Assembly: GCA_003427395.1 (NCBI GenBank)
Contig: BFEA01000029.1
Location: forward strand, 1,210,156 to 1,245,271
Direction of reading: 5' to 3'
Origin: Chara braunii
Taxonomy: Eukaryota > Streptophyta > Charophyceae > Charales > Characeae
Length of the DNA stretch: 35,116 nucleotides
Shown here: in pieces, positions 1 to 10,852 of the stretch
Position numbering within the stretch: the first letter of the stretch is position 1
Layout: each line of letters opens with the position of its first letter
Translations under genes and position numbers: made by a program
Notes under the pieces: generated by a model
Databases searched by the model: none
What the model saw: the letters and a program-made list of their open reading frames with translations, nothing else
What the model was told of the DNA's origin: nothing

Positions 1-1545
1 GTGTGCAAGTTTCTTTGACAAATCGTGCTTCAGTTCAAGATCACATCTTGGAACGGAAAGTAGCGAAGAAGATAGGTGGATGGGAAAGGGGCAAGCTCCT
101 ATCCCTATTTCACCGAGCCTTGGTAATCTCAGCAGCAGCCTTCTCTACCCTATGATTCGTTCTTACAGTCCATCTTCCGGGTGACCAGGCTTATGCGTTG
201 CTAAAATGTTGCTCAGCTAAGTTTGAGTGGAAACTGGCAGCTTCTGAAGACCAAGGGTTCATGCCAGACATGCCTGGGAGACAATAGCTACCCCTAAAAA
301 GAGCGGAGGCCTGGGTATTCTAGATCCAAAACAAGAAAACATAGCCCTTCTCTCATAATGGTCGGTACTTGCAATGTTCTCACATCAAACGAAACCATGG
401 ATGTTGTTCGCAGAGTACCTTTTAGGCTCGAAATGGGATCTTAGAAACTCCGCAGATATTTGGCGATGCATGTGCATGTCACCTTTCATGCAGGAAAGAC
501 CCCATTCAACAGTCTGGAGGAATATTTTGCATGTTTGGAAAAAGATAGCCCCCCCACTGGAAAAGGAACCTATCACCCACCTGGAGGTCTTGGACAAACC
601 CTTATTTAATACCCCAAGGATTCTACAAACCTCTGGGGAAGTGTTTGCAGCTAGTGACTCAAGTGGGAACTTTGGAAAAGCTTGGGTTCCAAGGGGTGTG
701 ATTGCGATAAAGATATATGGGACCTCTCACGGCATAACTGGATTTCCTTGGAAGACCTCGAAAAGAAACTTTTGAGACTCCGCAACTTGGAAAGGAACTT
801 TAAAAGCCTAACAGAAGCAGTCTCTGCCGCTTGGATTTCCTTTCTTCGCAGGCCTCAGAGCCCAGCAATTGATACTCGGTTAATCTCGCCGACTAATTTG
901 TCCCTGATCTGGCGAATCCTGGACCCTCCAACAAACCTTGGAACTAAAGTACAAGTCTGGGGCCGTCGTACACTTGCTGACGAGGAAAGCAACCTTTCGT
1001 TTGAACACGAGGATTGGGTTCAATTGGAGGATAACCTGCAGGAGGCTCGAGTCTGGGTCAAGATGGGACCCAATGGGAAGAAAGTGTGCTCTGGGGGCTG
1101 ATCATCCCTGTCGTATAAGGTAGAGTCTCTTCTTTATGGCTGGAAAAATATGGACAAGGAAGGTTCCTTCACTCCATTGGCTTATTATAAAACCCAAGTG
1201 GATATACCCACTTTATCACGAACAAAAATTCACTCGGTCTCACTGCCGTTGGTAGATGGTCAGGAACGACAGCGCAGAATGTGACCGAAGGTCAACTTTT
1301 GAACCTGTGGAAGCACCTTTGTCGGATGTCGGACTAGAGAGTGGCTAGTTTGCTATAGCTACAGTCGATGCAGGTCATCCATTCCACAACCTGGTTGGCA
1401 AATAAGGGCATGAATCTATCGTTAACCTGTTCACGGTGTGGATGGGCAATAGAATTCACCCCTCACCTCTGGCTGCATTGCCCCTACTCAGTTCGCATCT
1501 GGCAGTGGTGGAGGAGACACTGGTCCAGGACTTAAAAAAAAAAAA
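1..1545 (+). pseudogene. LINE (L1-type) fragment, C-terminal half of ORF2, decayed
   Basis: Begins at the window edge. Broken reading frames keep the order expected downstream of a plant LINE reverse transcriptase: a thumb-like LFHRALVISAAAFSTL (about 90-160), a GGLGILDP block (about 302-330), a long middle region (374-1100), then a zf-RVT knuckle near 1428-1530 reading CSRCG and HLWLHCPYSVRIWQWW. Several stops and frameshifts interrupt it, including a TGA where Trp is expected (STL*FVL). A 13-base A tract lies at the 3' side (about 1533-1545). It is probably a 5'-truncated or window-truncated dead copy. It ends about 140 bases before a second copy in the same orientation. Confidence 0.75.
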
Positions 1546-1687
1546 AGGCCACGAAGTGGGAGAGCCTGGAGGATTTCTTCGGCAAGGATGCAAACAAAAG
1601 AATGTTTGTGCATCATCCTTCTACCTTCCATTTCGCCAACCTTCTATTTGTGAAACCTACAACATAGAACTCGCAAACCCTGCAAAA

Positions 1688-4180
1688 TGGTCTTCAAAGC
1701 CCTGACCAATCGTTTGCTTCCACACATAAACCACTACCAGGACCAGACATGATTTATGCCACAACACAACATCCAAGACAATGTGCTCCTGGTGAACGAG
1801 ACCATCAAGTATGCGAGGCAACACCACAAGGAAACCGCAGTCCTTTTCATAGACTTTGAGAAGGCTTACGACCATGTGGCCTGGGATTTCATGGACTGCC
1901 GCCTACAAAAAATGTACTTCGGAGACTCTTTTAGATTATGAGTGTCCATCATGCATAGGTCAACAACAACCAATATCATGGTCAACGGCCACTTGTCTGC
2001 CCCATTCGCCCTCCTCCGATCGGTTAGACAAGGAGACTTTGAGACCCCTTTACTCTTTGTCCTCCCGATAGAATCATTGGCAGCGTCAATCCGAGCCCAC
2101 CCTGAAATTGAACGCATTGATATGTCAAAAGTGTCCCCCAACATGTTACCAGTTACGTCACTATTTGTTGACCACATGACAGTCCTCATCGAGGCCTCTG
2201 TTGCTTCCTTGAAAGCACTGACGAACGCAATCCACACCTTCGCACTGACGGTTGACATGAAGGTCAACTGGGACTAAATCGGAGGGTTGGTGGTTATCCC
2301 CACATGACACTCAGTCCCCGCAAGACCAGCCGGTCAATTAGCGGTCAAAAGAGAAGGCAATCAGCATCTTCGGGATCCGACTGCTCTGACCATGGGCAAA
2401 TGCTGGTCTAGACTGTCATGCAGAGGCTTGCTAAATGGGATACCCTCCATACATCGCTACTAGGGAGGGCACTTGTGATTAACAATCAAATCCTTGCAAC
2501 CATTTGGTATAGAATAACATTCTGGGACATCCATAAGAGGCAACTAACGCACCAGAGGCCAGCCCAATCATCTTGTCTGTGGAAAAATAACCACGACAAT
2601 ATGCGTTGCATCAAAAGAGTTGCGTGGAAATTTGTCACCCAACTAAAGCGAGTGTGAGGCCTTGGCATACTGGACCCACCGGATGAAATCAAAGCTCTAA
2701 TGTTCAAAATTATCAATTGCCTCCTGTTGGCCAATGACCTCTCATGGCTCTCTCTTGCCTATATACAACTTGCTAACCTTGAACCCTCTTCCGCCCGCAT
2801 CGCCCGATTCAACCCCTCATTTGGCTAACAAATAAGGTTTGGTCCCTACCAAGCCCCGCAACATAAGAGGGATGGTTCCTCTCGAAATATGACCTCCTGT
2901 GGACCACAATGCTCGGACTGTGCAGGAAGATGGGCCCGGCCTAGAAGTTCCCCCCCACATAGGGCAGAATAAATATCGCGACAACCATTTTTCGGGAACC
3001 CACACATATGCGATGGTGTTGGGCAGCCTTTTGCCTTGTCCATCACCTCCCACTCGCTCACATGGGTAAGAAAAGGCATATTTGCAATTGAGGACCTTTG
3101 GGATTGCAGACAGGGGCATGGAGGTCCAAACAACAATTACAGCCATGTCTAAAATGTGTGTGAAATATCCATGACAAACTTAAGCAGCTTCAAAATGCGA
3201 TCCCCCCCCCATGGGTGGCTGTGACTTACAGGACGGACCATTGTTGCGGAGCCTAGATTGGGTCACTCGGGCCAGCACGAACCCCATCCCCCTGACAATT
3301 TTTAGGGTGGTCCACGTTATACATAAAGGGGTAATAATGCACCCATACGAACCTGGTGTGTCGGGGGCGAGGTGGGCAGCTCGTAGAAGGGTCTCAGACT
3401 TGGACTGCACAATTGCGGTTGATGAGCTCGTCAAAATCAGAGTGGCGGAGACAGATGATACAAGCTACTATGCCTACGAAATGTCCGTCCCAACATATGC
3501 GGTTCCCTTTCACCCGGAGTTAAAAATTCGAAACTGGTTTGGGACATTCACCAGTAGGAGGGGAAAGCCTAAGGCATATCATGTGGGCACCCTATGCACA
3601 CATAATGTCCACCTCCCATAGAGCCCTTGCAATGGCAAATAATGCACCGCTGCCTCCCGACCTTTGGGCGACCTTAAGATCCAACTTGGAACAAGCAGGG
3701 GTAACACTGCTTGCTCGCATGCCCGATGGCAATAAGGGTTTGGCAATGGTGGGACGCAATGTGAGATGTTCTCACAAACACCGTGTTTCAGTGGGCCATC
3801 GCGTTCATCCTCTTCGAAAAACGAAGAAGGTTCCCCGCAGCTTGGACACCCTTTCAAGAAAACTTGTCTGGACATATGCGGTTGACCGTACTCATGGTAA
3901 TATGGCGAATGAGATGCTAAGGGGAACACCAAGATGTTGCCTTTAACTGTCAGCAAACAAAAGCAGAGCTGGTGGAAGTTCTCCGGGCAAACTTGTTGAA
4001 AGCCAGCAGAAAATTAACTGAAGTGTTGGCCGCGAGCCCGGATAGGGGAAAGTAAACAACAGGTCATCATTGCCTTTACGGAGCTCTGCATCGATCCCCC
4101 AGAAAGCTAGCTGAATTGCAGGATAATGGAAAGGTGACATGGAAAAATTGAGCAGCACAGGAGGGTCAGTGGTCCTCCCG
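1688..4180 (+). pseudogene. LINE fragment with reverse transcriptase core through zf-RVT, decayed
   Basis: Starts in the RT fingers (KALTNRLLPH, about 1695), then NIQDNVLLVNETIKYAR and the catalytic motif A block FIDFEKAYDHVAW (about 1845-1890). After a frameshift near 1940 it reads VRQGDFETPLLFVLPIESLA and then FVDHMTV, where an active enzyme would have F/YADD. The second catalytic Asp is therefore lost. The thumb-like LLGRALVINNQ (about 2460) and GLGILDPP (about 2658) follow. A zf-RVT remnant reading ACPMAIRVWQWWD (about 3718-3760) and a VIWRMRC tail block (about 3896) come next. Frame breaks throughout show it is inactive. Its downstream limit near 4180 is approximate. Confidence 0.78.
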
Positions 4181-4508
4181 ACCGGCGCACTGCTTTCCTA
4201 CTCAAACAAAAGGGGCAATGGTATGAGCGTTGTCGGATCAGACACACTTACAAGGATATATGCTCGGGGTTTTCCAATATCGAACCCTCTCTCACCTTTT
4301 CGTTGAATTGAAGGACTTGATGAGACTGACGTTTGCCAAAACTTCATTCTGACTAACCTATATCCATAAGACAAACTTTTTTTAACTTTGATCCGGGTGC
4401 TTGAATCGTCTAAAAGTAATGGCGGTAGTCCGCAGTTTCTAGCGAGCCGCAGAGAGGAACGGACATGGAAATGCTAAAGCTAGATCTATCCTATCTAAAA
4501 TAATGATG

Positions 4509-5006
4509 TGCGGCTTAGCAGCCGCGCGATTCAGAATCCAGCTAGGCTTAGAAGGAACGGACACGCCGGGTATAAGACCGCGACGCAGGAGAATTGAGTC
4601 ACCTATTTTATTGGGCCGTGAGATCTGACTCTGCGCTGTGGCCCGAGGCCGGACTCACGGCTAAAAGGTTGTCCTATCAGGCCTACCGGACTAAGTCCCT
4701 GTCGGGTAGGATGCGGAGCATCGGCCTTGAAGTAGATGAGGCAGGATTAAGCCTGCCTAGGCCATAAACAAATGACCTACTGGATTGCAATCCTTCAAAT
4801 AGAAGGGTTGCTGACATAATTCCCCTAATATGAGCTAACCAGTAGGTATTGCGCTAAACTATCACCCATCAGAGACCAGGATCGAGCCTAGTTTGTGTCA
4901 ATAATCGGCTAACTCCTTTTGGAGTTGGCCATTGCGAGAGGGGCACTCTGGTGCGGCCAATCGCAGCCCTCTAATCCACAAGATTGCGCGGCTGAGATCA
5001 GCCGCA
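4509..5006. repeat. Inverted-repeat-bounded segment with self-pairing ends and internal hairpins
   Basis: The left end (4509-4531) and right end (4983-5006) are imperfect reverse complements of each other. Each end itself folds as a GCGGCT/AGCCGC hairpin. Inside lie several stems: CCTACC/GGTAGG (4682-4687 with 4705-4710) enclosing GGACT/AGTCC, GGCAGG/CCTGCC (4740-4745 with 4752-4757), and a nested structure at 4775-4847. There is no ORF of note. It could be a non-autonomous DNA element or a copy of a structured RNA. I do not recognise the family, and no target-site duplication was identified. The sequence from about 4180 to 4509 holds nothing I recognise. Confidence 0.4.
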
Positions 5007-5070
5007 AAATTATCATGGCCTCAGTGCAAGGTTGACACGCATAAATCGAGAAATGGCCCAAATTTTATTT
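5006..5070 (+). pseudogene. U6 snRNA 3'-half-like sequence
   Basis: Matches the 3' half of plant U6 from the AGATTAGCATGG region onwards. Blocks recognised are TTATCATGGCC, GTGCAAGG, TGACACGCA, AAATCGAGAAATGG and CCAAATTTT, followed by a TTTTATTTT stretch resembling the Pol III terminator. The 5' half, including the 5' stem-loop and ACAGAGA box, is missing: the left side is the inverted-repeat end at 4983-5006. It is therefore a truncated copy, not a functional gene. An antisense tRNA-like unit begins immediately afterwards. Confidence 0.6.
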
Positions 5071-5170
5071 TCGATCCCAGTGGGGATCGAACGCGGGTCG
5101 GTATTTCAACAGTCACGGGGTTGCCCACGATGTGATTGTGATATGACCATTGGTATAAGCCACTGTGTGA
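5070..5170 (-). repeat. tRNA-derived SINE candidate 1
   Basis: Read on the minus strand there is an A-box-like CACAGTGG near 5160-5168, the shared block CTGTTGAAA (about 5103-5112) and a Pol III B-box GTTCGATCC (5084-5092). The T-arm does not form the five-pair stem of a real tRNA, so this is a tRNA-derived repeat and not a tRNA gene. A short hairpin, GATCCC/GGGATC, lies at 5072-5088. Two other units in the window share the same order of blocks. Confidence 0.45.
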
Positions 5171-6180
5171 AAAGGATTGGAAAAAAAAAAAAAAAAAACA
5201 CTAAAAAACTAAAAGCAATGCGCCAGATGGTACAGTCTGAAAAGCCTGGGGCGTTTTAAACGGACGACCGTTTTGGAAGGCGAGTCGTTCCTGTTTTTTT
5301 CTTTCCTTTTTTCTTAGATTTTTTTTTTAGCTTTCTGGTTAGATTTGCTTTATATTTTGTATTTAGATTTATTTTCAGATTTATTTTCAGATTCTTTGAT
5401 TTAAATTTCGTTTCTTTTCTTTCTTATTCGTGATGTTAACAACGTAACCGTTCCTTTTAATAAACAACTAACATTCCTAGTGGGGTGAGCAAAATCGAAT
5501 AAATCTACCACTAGAATATGAGAATCTACACTACTACACTACGTGTATGTGAGTCTGTGTGCGGGAGAAGGAAAGGGGGGTCTTACCTGGTGATGAACAC
5601 CCGCTACTCCCGTTGGTAAGCTGAGAAACACGACAACCAACAGGTAAGTCTCCAACCTGATCGCTGGTCTCTGCATCGATATGATAAGCATCGTCGAATG
5701 AATCTACCCCTAGAAATATACATTGCCATACTACGAAGGCAAGTTGTTTTTTTTTTTTTTTTTTTTTTTTAGATTTCTCTTTAGACTTTCTTATCTTTTT
5801 TTTGGTTGGTTATCCCTCTCCCCTCAGTTACCTGCACCTGTTGGCTTGAAAACAGGCAGCAAAGTTTTTGTGCGCCTGAATCTGACGTCGTAGGTGCCTA
5901 GGTACGGGCACACGAGAAAGAAGCTTCTGTTGAGCTTGACTCTAGTTGGCCTCTGTGAAATGACTCGGAGCGTGGGCTGACTGTTTATTTCAAGATGACG
6001 AACTGCCCCCTATTGGAAAATGAGGAGTTCGAAAAAAACAACGGCGAAGAAAGGAGGGAAAAAAAAAAAAAAAAAAAACAACGTACGTGGCTGCGGTCGT
6101 GGTTAGCTGCGTGCGTGTAGGTGTGAATGTGGGAATAACTATGCTTGTTTGTTTTTTAACAGGCTGCAGTAATGGCTGGC
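5170..6180. other. Low-complexity AT-rich stretch, no gene recognised
   Basis: Contains an A run at about 5180-5197, a T-rich tract with repeated AGATTTATTTTC at about 5280-5410, T and A runs near 5747-5770 and 6060-6078, and one imperfect direct repeat of about 26 bases (TCGAATRAATCTACC start) at 5495 and 5694. No coding region or RNA gene is visible. Confidence 0.5.
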
Positions 6181-6575
6181 TACAACCATTCCCTCAAACA
6201 TGTAGCCTGAAGAGCAGCCGAATGCTTTAGGGGTTGAATGACCTTGGTTTCCCTATGGGAACATCAAGGTTTGTTGCCCTTCATCGTGGGCATAGATCAA
6301 GGTCCCAAACCAGTTTCGAATTTTTAACTATGGGCCAAGTTGCTACCCACAGTCTTCTACTGGCCATAACAGCGAGTCGCACCCACACTTGTCTCACAGT
6401 TGTTGAGGCTATAATGTTGCTCACTTGCACTTCAAGTGCAGATAAGCTTCATCACATTGTGAGTGGCGGTGTTGCCAACGGAGGTATTGTTGGAGGAGAG
6501 AGTGGAGGTCTGTACAAAGTAGAAGAGTGAGGAAAGACAGTCATAAATTGCCTCAACGCTGCGCTGGTTCTGCGG

Positions 6576-7151
6576 TTGATAGGCTTTGTCGGGGTTCGGA
6601 TAGTGCAGCGAGTAACACCCATTTTAGAGGGGTTGTCCTGTCGGATTGCCCGCACAACAATCACAATCGTTTCAAAGAGTGATTTTGTCAGATTTGTCGC
6701 AAGGCGCGGAGTCTTCTTTCATGTGAGTGTGGGAAGGTGTTGCTCAATCAGTGGCAAGTCAACGGCGGTGCGTCCGATGGGAACATGCTACCGAAAGTTT
6801 AACAGCGACATCAACATTGGTTTTAGGGGGGAAATGATGTCGGACTTGCAGCGCGGCAACATCAAGGTCTCCCTAAGGGAAATGTTTCCCATTCGACGGT
6901 ATGGCAACGGCGACGTTTTCAGTCGGCCATTTATGCTGCCGAAATTACGGCGCAGTCACGACACTAATTTCCCGGAGAAGGTACTGCTCGGCTACAATAA
7001 CGTAATTTTAGTCAGGGTTATGTTTCTGCGCCACGTTGGCGATACTATTGACAGGGAAAATGTTGCGGATCTGCGTCGCAATGGAGCCGATTTTTTTTTT
7101 CGTGTGTGTGATCTAGCAGTGGTGTTGTGGGGCAGCCATGGTACCGGTTGA
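6576..7151 (+). CDS. Unrecognised 191-codon ORF, possibly not a gene
   Basis: Open from ATG at 6576 to TGA. The composition is basic and aromatic with no domain I can name, and there are no obvious splice sites or family motifs. It overlaps minus-strand ORFs and sits in a stretch with repeated GGGAACAT and CATCAAGG words (6253, 6778, 6858), which suggests an old repeat instead of a conserved protein. The following ORF (7127-7363) has two CxxC pairs, CVFC and CTRC, but nothing else to place it. I give both low weight. Confidence 0.15.
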   Translation: MIGFVGVRIVQRVTPILEGLSCRIARTTITIVSKSDFVRFVARRGVFFHVSVGRCCSISGKSTAVRPMGTCYRKFNSDINIGFRGEMMSDLQRGNIKVSLREMFPIRRYGNGDVFSRPFMLPKLRRSHDTNFPEKVLLGYNNVILVRVMFLRHVGDTIDRENVADLRRNGADFFFRVCDLAVVLWGSHGTG

Positions 7152-7819
7152 TGGCTCGACGAGTGGTGGTTCGCCGTTGTGTTTTTTGTGGCACTGGTGC
7201 ACATTTGGAACCGTACGATATTGGTGTTTCGACCGGCGGCACAACATGGAGGGAGTGCACACGGTGCTCGCTAAGGCTCGCGGCATATACGATTTTCAAC
7301 CAGGGCCACATTGATTTTTTTCCGGCACACAGTGCAAGCGGTTTTGAGTTTTGGACCATTTAGTGTTACAAGCGATGGTGTGAGTCTGCCCAAGACTACT
7401 CGGGACTATCTGGGGACCAAATGAAGCTACGTGAAACTTATTCTAATGAACACCTTGCTCGTTCGTATTTGGGGGAGGACTTGGACGATAACTCAAGAGA
7501 AAGGTCACAACTTGTGGAGTTGTGGGCCGTATATTTTGGACTTCAAAAGTAGATATCTTTTTTTTTTTCGCATATTACTTGGTTTTCTTGAGTGGGCCGG
7601 ATTAAACTTCACTCAAGGTCAGTTGCATGATTCAGACTTCCCGTCCCACCTGTGTGAACCCACACTTGTTTTGCCGTGTTCATTGAATGTTCGTTGAATA
7701 GGTAAAAGAAATACATGTTTGCATGTGAATGAGAATGTCTGACTTGGGTGTGAGATTGTATTGCTTTCTCTCTCAATTTGTTCCTTGGCTTGGTGTGCAG
7801 GTAGGTAGAAGCTGTGTAG

Positions 7820-8105
7820 CACACCGAACATGTTCGAAACTTTTCTGAACATCCGAACATGTTCAGGTGTTCGGCTGAACGCCACTTGAAGGTTCGGACG
7901 AACATATTAAAAAAAAAAAAAAAAACTTATATTTTTTGTGTTTTTGATTTTTAACTTGAGTTTGGTTACGAATTTGACCATTATTTTACATGACATATAT
8001 TTTTTCAGATTTTTTAGAGAACTTTTTTTTTTATTATATATTTTTATGTTCGCGTTCGAAGAGTTTCGATGCTCGTTCGCGTTCGAACCCGTACACGATG
8101 CTACA
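7820..8105. repeat. Fold-back region rich in GAACATGTTC palindromes
   Basis: Two copies of the palindrome GAACATGTTC occur (about 7825 and 7855), with more TTCG/CGAA words up to 7905. After an AT-rich loop, two copies of GTTCGCGTTCGAA occur (about 8047 and 8073). The block around 7890-7905 (TTCGGACGAACATATT) is roughly the reverse complement of that around 8036-8055. It is most simply a decayed inverted-repeat element. No gene. Confidence 0.35.
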
Positions 8106-8214
8106 CATGGTAGAAGGATGCTTGGAAAGCAAATTGATTATGCCTATTTAAAAAAATGAAAAATGATTGTCTTTCTTATTTGTCTACATGTCAAAACAGA
8201 TATGACGTTTAGAA

Positions 8215-8440
8215 AAACGCTTATTCCATGTACACAATCATACAACGAATTCGATTAGCTCCTACATAAACAACTCAAAAAAATCATAACAAAAAAATCA
8301 AGACCTAATAACACAAGTAAACCTGAAGTATTACAAAATACTAAAATAAGAAATAAAACGGAATGAATTCGGTTTCTAGCACGTATAACCATAACGACAA
8401 AAACTAAAGCGATGCTTGAAAAAATAGAAAAAACTATCAT
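8215..8440 (-). pseudogene. nad6: Mitochondrial nad6 fragment in the nucleus (NUMT), 5' part
   Basis: The minus-strand reading starts at the natural ATG (8438-8440). It carries the conserved NADH dehydrogenase subunit 6 N-terminus: SSIALV, VMVIRARN, HSVLFLILVFCNTSGLLVLL and GLDFF.MIFL. A one-base frameshift near 8258 breaks it, and VYVGA follows in another frame before homology fades near 8215. Full-length plant nad6 is about 200 codons, so this is truncated. Subunit 6 is an inner-membrane proton-pumping component of complex I. It sits head to head with an atp6 fragment, so both came in one insertion. Confidence 0.88.
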
Positions 8441-8566
8441 TGTAGTGATTAATCTTTCTCTAGCTAGCGAGCCTACGGCCTTTGCTTTTCTCCGAGTATA
8501 TTAGATTACTTTGGCTTTGAGAGATCGATCATCAAAAGCTCCGTAAAAAAAAAAAAAAAATTCATA

Positions 8567-8790
8567 ATGGTTTTTAGTCCACTAGAACAATTTGCTATTA
8601 TTCCATTGATTCCTTTTCATATAGAAAACTTATATCTTTCTTTTATTAATTCATTTTTTTTTATGCTACTCACTATTAGTTTAGTTTTGCTTTTATTTCA
8701 TTTTGTCACCATGAATGCAGGTCATTTAGTACCCAATGCTTGACAATCTTTCGTTGAAATGATTTATGAATTATGAAAGCTTTAAACACA
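8567..8790 (+). pseudogene. atp6: Mitochondrial atp6 fragment in the nucleus (NUMT), 5' part
   Basis: From ATG at 8567 it reads MVFSPLEQFAIIPLIPFHIE, then NLYLSF, FMLLTISLVLLL and GHLVPNA: the N-terminal region of ATP synthase subunit a. At codon 59 a TGA (8741-8743) replaces the conserved Trp of NAWQS. QSFVEMIYEL continues in the same frame up to a second TGA at 8774. Homology then fades. The open part is only 58 codons. An A run (8545-8560) lies in the 126-base spacer between this start and the nad6 start. Confidence 0.88.
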
Positions 8791-10480
8791 AGATACACTC
8801 CGTGAGGTGGTTACATGGACGTAGATGATACATTCAGGACCGCTCTCTTTCTATATCCCTTGGGATGCTACCCACCAAACCTCAAATTGACGGCCAAGTG
8901 GCCTCTCCATCAGTCCCTAAGTGTGGTCAGTACTCATAACGTTCGGGTAGCGCAGCTTATACTTGTTCAATAATTCGTCGTGGCTTTCTTCCCTATACCT
9001 TTGATCCGGTCTATCCCGAATAAACTTATCTACCTATAATTATCAAAATGTTTCTCTCCCTCTATCTCCGTCTGTTTCTTTTCATCAAGGTTCCCCGAAT
9101 TTAATAAATGAGAATAACTGAAAGTTACTCACAGTGAACATATTTTTTTTCCCTATGAAACATCTTTGGCGGGGGTTTGTTGCTTCAGGAGTCGGCCCTG
9201 TAATCGAGCCAAAATGGACCGTTTTACGAGGGAATACTCTGCCAATTCGATGGAGACAACCCGACTTCTGAGATCCGAACTTAGTGTTTGGGCGAGGATG
9301 AGGAGTTTCTCAGACCACTCCCTAGAGGGTGAGATTTGCAACACATCAAATGATACACCCGATCAAGAATCATTTGCAAAGCAGTCGCTCATCCAAGAAG
9401 ATTAAAAACATATGAAGATGGTTTTTGTGTTTTGAATTTTAGGTTGGAAGGATGAAATGAATAACTTCGGTGGCACGTCTCATCAAGTCAAAACTGAGGC
9501 AGTCCGACTACCTTGTCGGTTGCATCGAGGTTATTGTCGAAGCCAACTACTAGTTGGCGACTCAGTATGATATTTTGTTCATCCCGTTCGATCTGAGGTG
9601 GTCGGGTTTCATTTTGATGTTTTGTTATAGGACGTACCATGTCATAATTCAAATTCTTACAGTTATCATCTCAAATTCCATATACATTTTTATCGACTAC
9701 AGTCGATCCGTCTTGATGAAATTACGAGTGATTGTTACAACTTTTTTTAAACTTTGTATCTAAAGGGATTATGATACTGTGGGTTTAACGTTTGGTTGAG
9801 ACCGTGTTAGTCGATCGATGTTCGCTCCGTACCTAGGAGATCAACGCCCTAAGAAACACGCAGCGTTCGGGTACACCTGGCGTTTAATCAAGCGTACCTA
9901 TATTGCAGCGACTGAGCAAACGCCCTCGGCTCACCTACCTCTGCAATTGCATGCAAAAGCTTTCACATGTGGGTAGTAGCTCCGTAGGGATACGCCCATA
10001 AGGGTGGTCACAACCCTTTTTGTACCCTGCGAAACCCTATCATGTCGTAAGGGACCGCGGAAAGTACGGTCCGCGCACTCGACTAGAGCGACGAAGGAGC
10101 GATGTAAACGCATTCGCCTTGGCAGTTGGCGGGGTTATTTTCGAACCTTCTCAAGAAGTCTCTTGATTTTGTTTAACTCTTGCGTGACATGGCCGGGAGA
10201 CTGCTCCATCTGGCGCTTAGCTTTCAGTTTTTAGTTTTTTTTCTTTTTTCCTTTTAAACCACTAGTACATCCGCCAATGTTGGGAAGTTACGATGTTGTG
10301 CCAGTTCATGAAGTTATCGAGGGTGGGACATAGGGTCGGGACTGTCCCATAAATCATATTTTTATATTGTTTGCGAATGAAAGAAAAAGGAAAAAAAATA
10401 TATATTATCTCTACTGCAATGAAGTTGGGCAGGGTAATGGTCATTTGGGCAAGCGTCTCATCAAATCCTCCAATTCAACG
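8791..10480. other. No recognisable gene
   Basis: Mixed sequence with short ORFs on both strands, none with recognisable motifs. A small inverted repeat GGACCG/CGGTCC lies near 10050-10075. Runs of T/A words and stop codons in all frames argue against exons, but short unrecognised exons cannot be excluded. Confidence 0.4.
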
Positions 10481-10503
10481 AAAATGTCAAACAACGTCCG
10501 ACA

Positions 10504-10818
10504 TTGGAAACCCCCCAGCAGATACCCTTCTTCACTCAAAGACTAAGAGGCAACCGTCTAAGGGTGTTTGCTCCTACAACGCTCTCAATAACAAGACCAA
10601 CAACCCAGACTCCCAACCCCCCTCCCCTCCCTCAGGAGGCCGTTTCCCCCATTGCAGCCTCCATCATTAACCCGTTCATCCCACCCCCCTCCTCCCAACC
10701 ACCTCTCCTCCTCTGACCCTGCTGTCACCCCTCCCCCAATGTCGACTGACGCCCCGCTTGTTACTCCACCCCTGCCCCCTGCGCCCCATATGGTCCCTGC
10801 TTCCCCTACCCTACCGCC

Positions 10819-10852
<34 letters not shown>

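Noticed and set aside
7127-7363. Zinc-ribbon protein from two CxxC pairs
   Set aside because: Only the cysteine spacing supports it; no conserved surroundings, splice sites or homologous blocks.
9153-9405. Overlapping ORFs as LTR-retrotransposon gag
   Set aside because: No zinc knuckle, protease or RT motif and no LTR pair found nearby.
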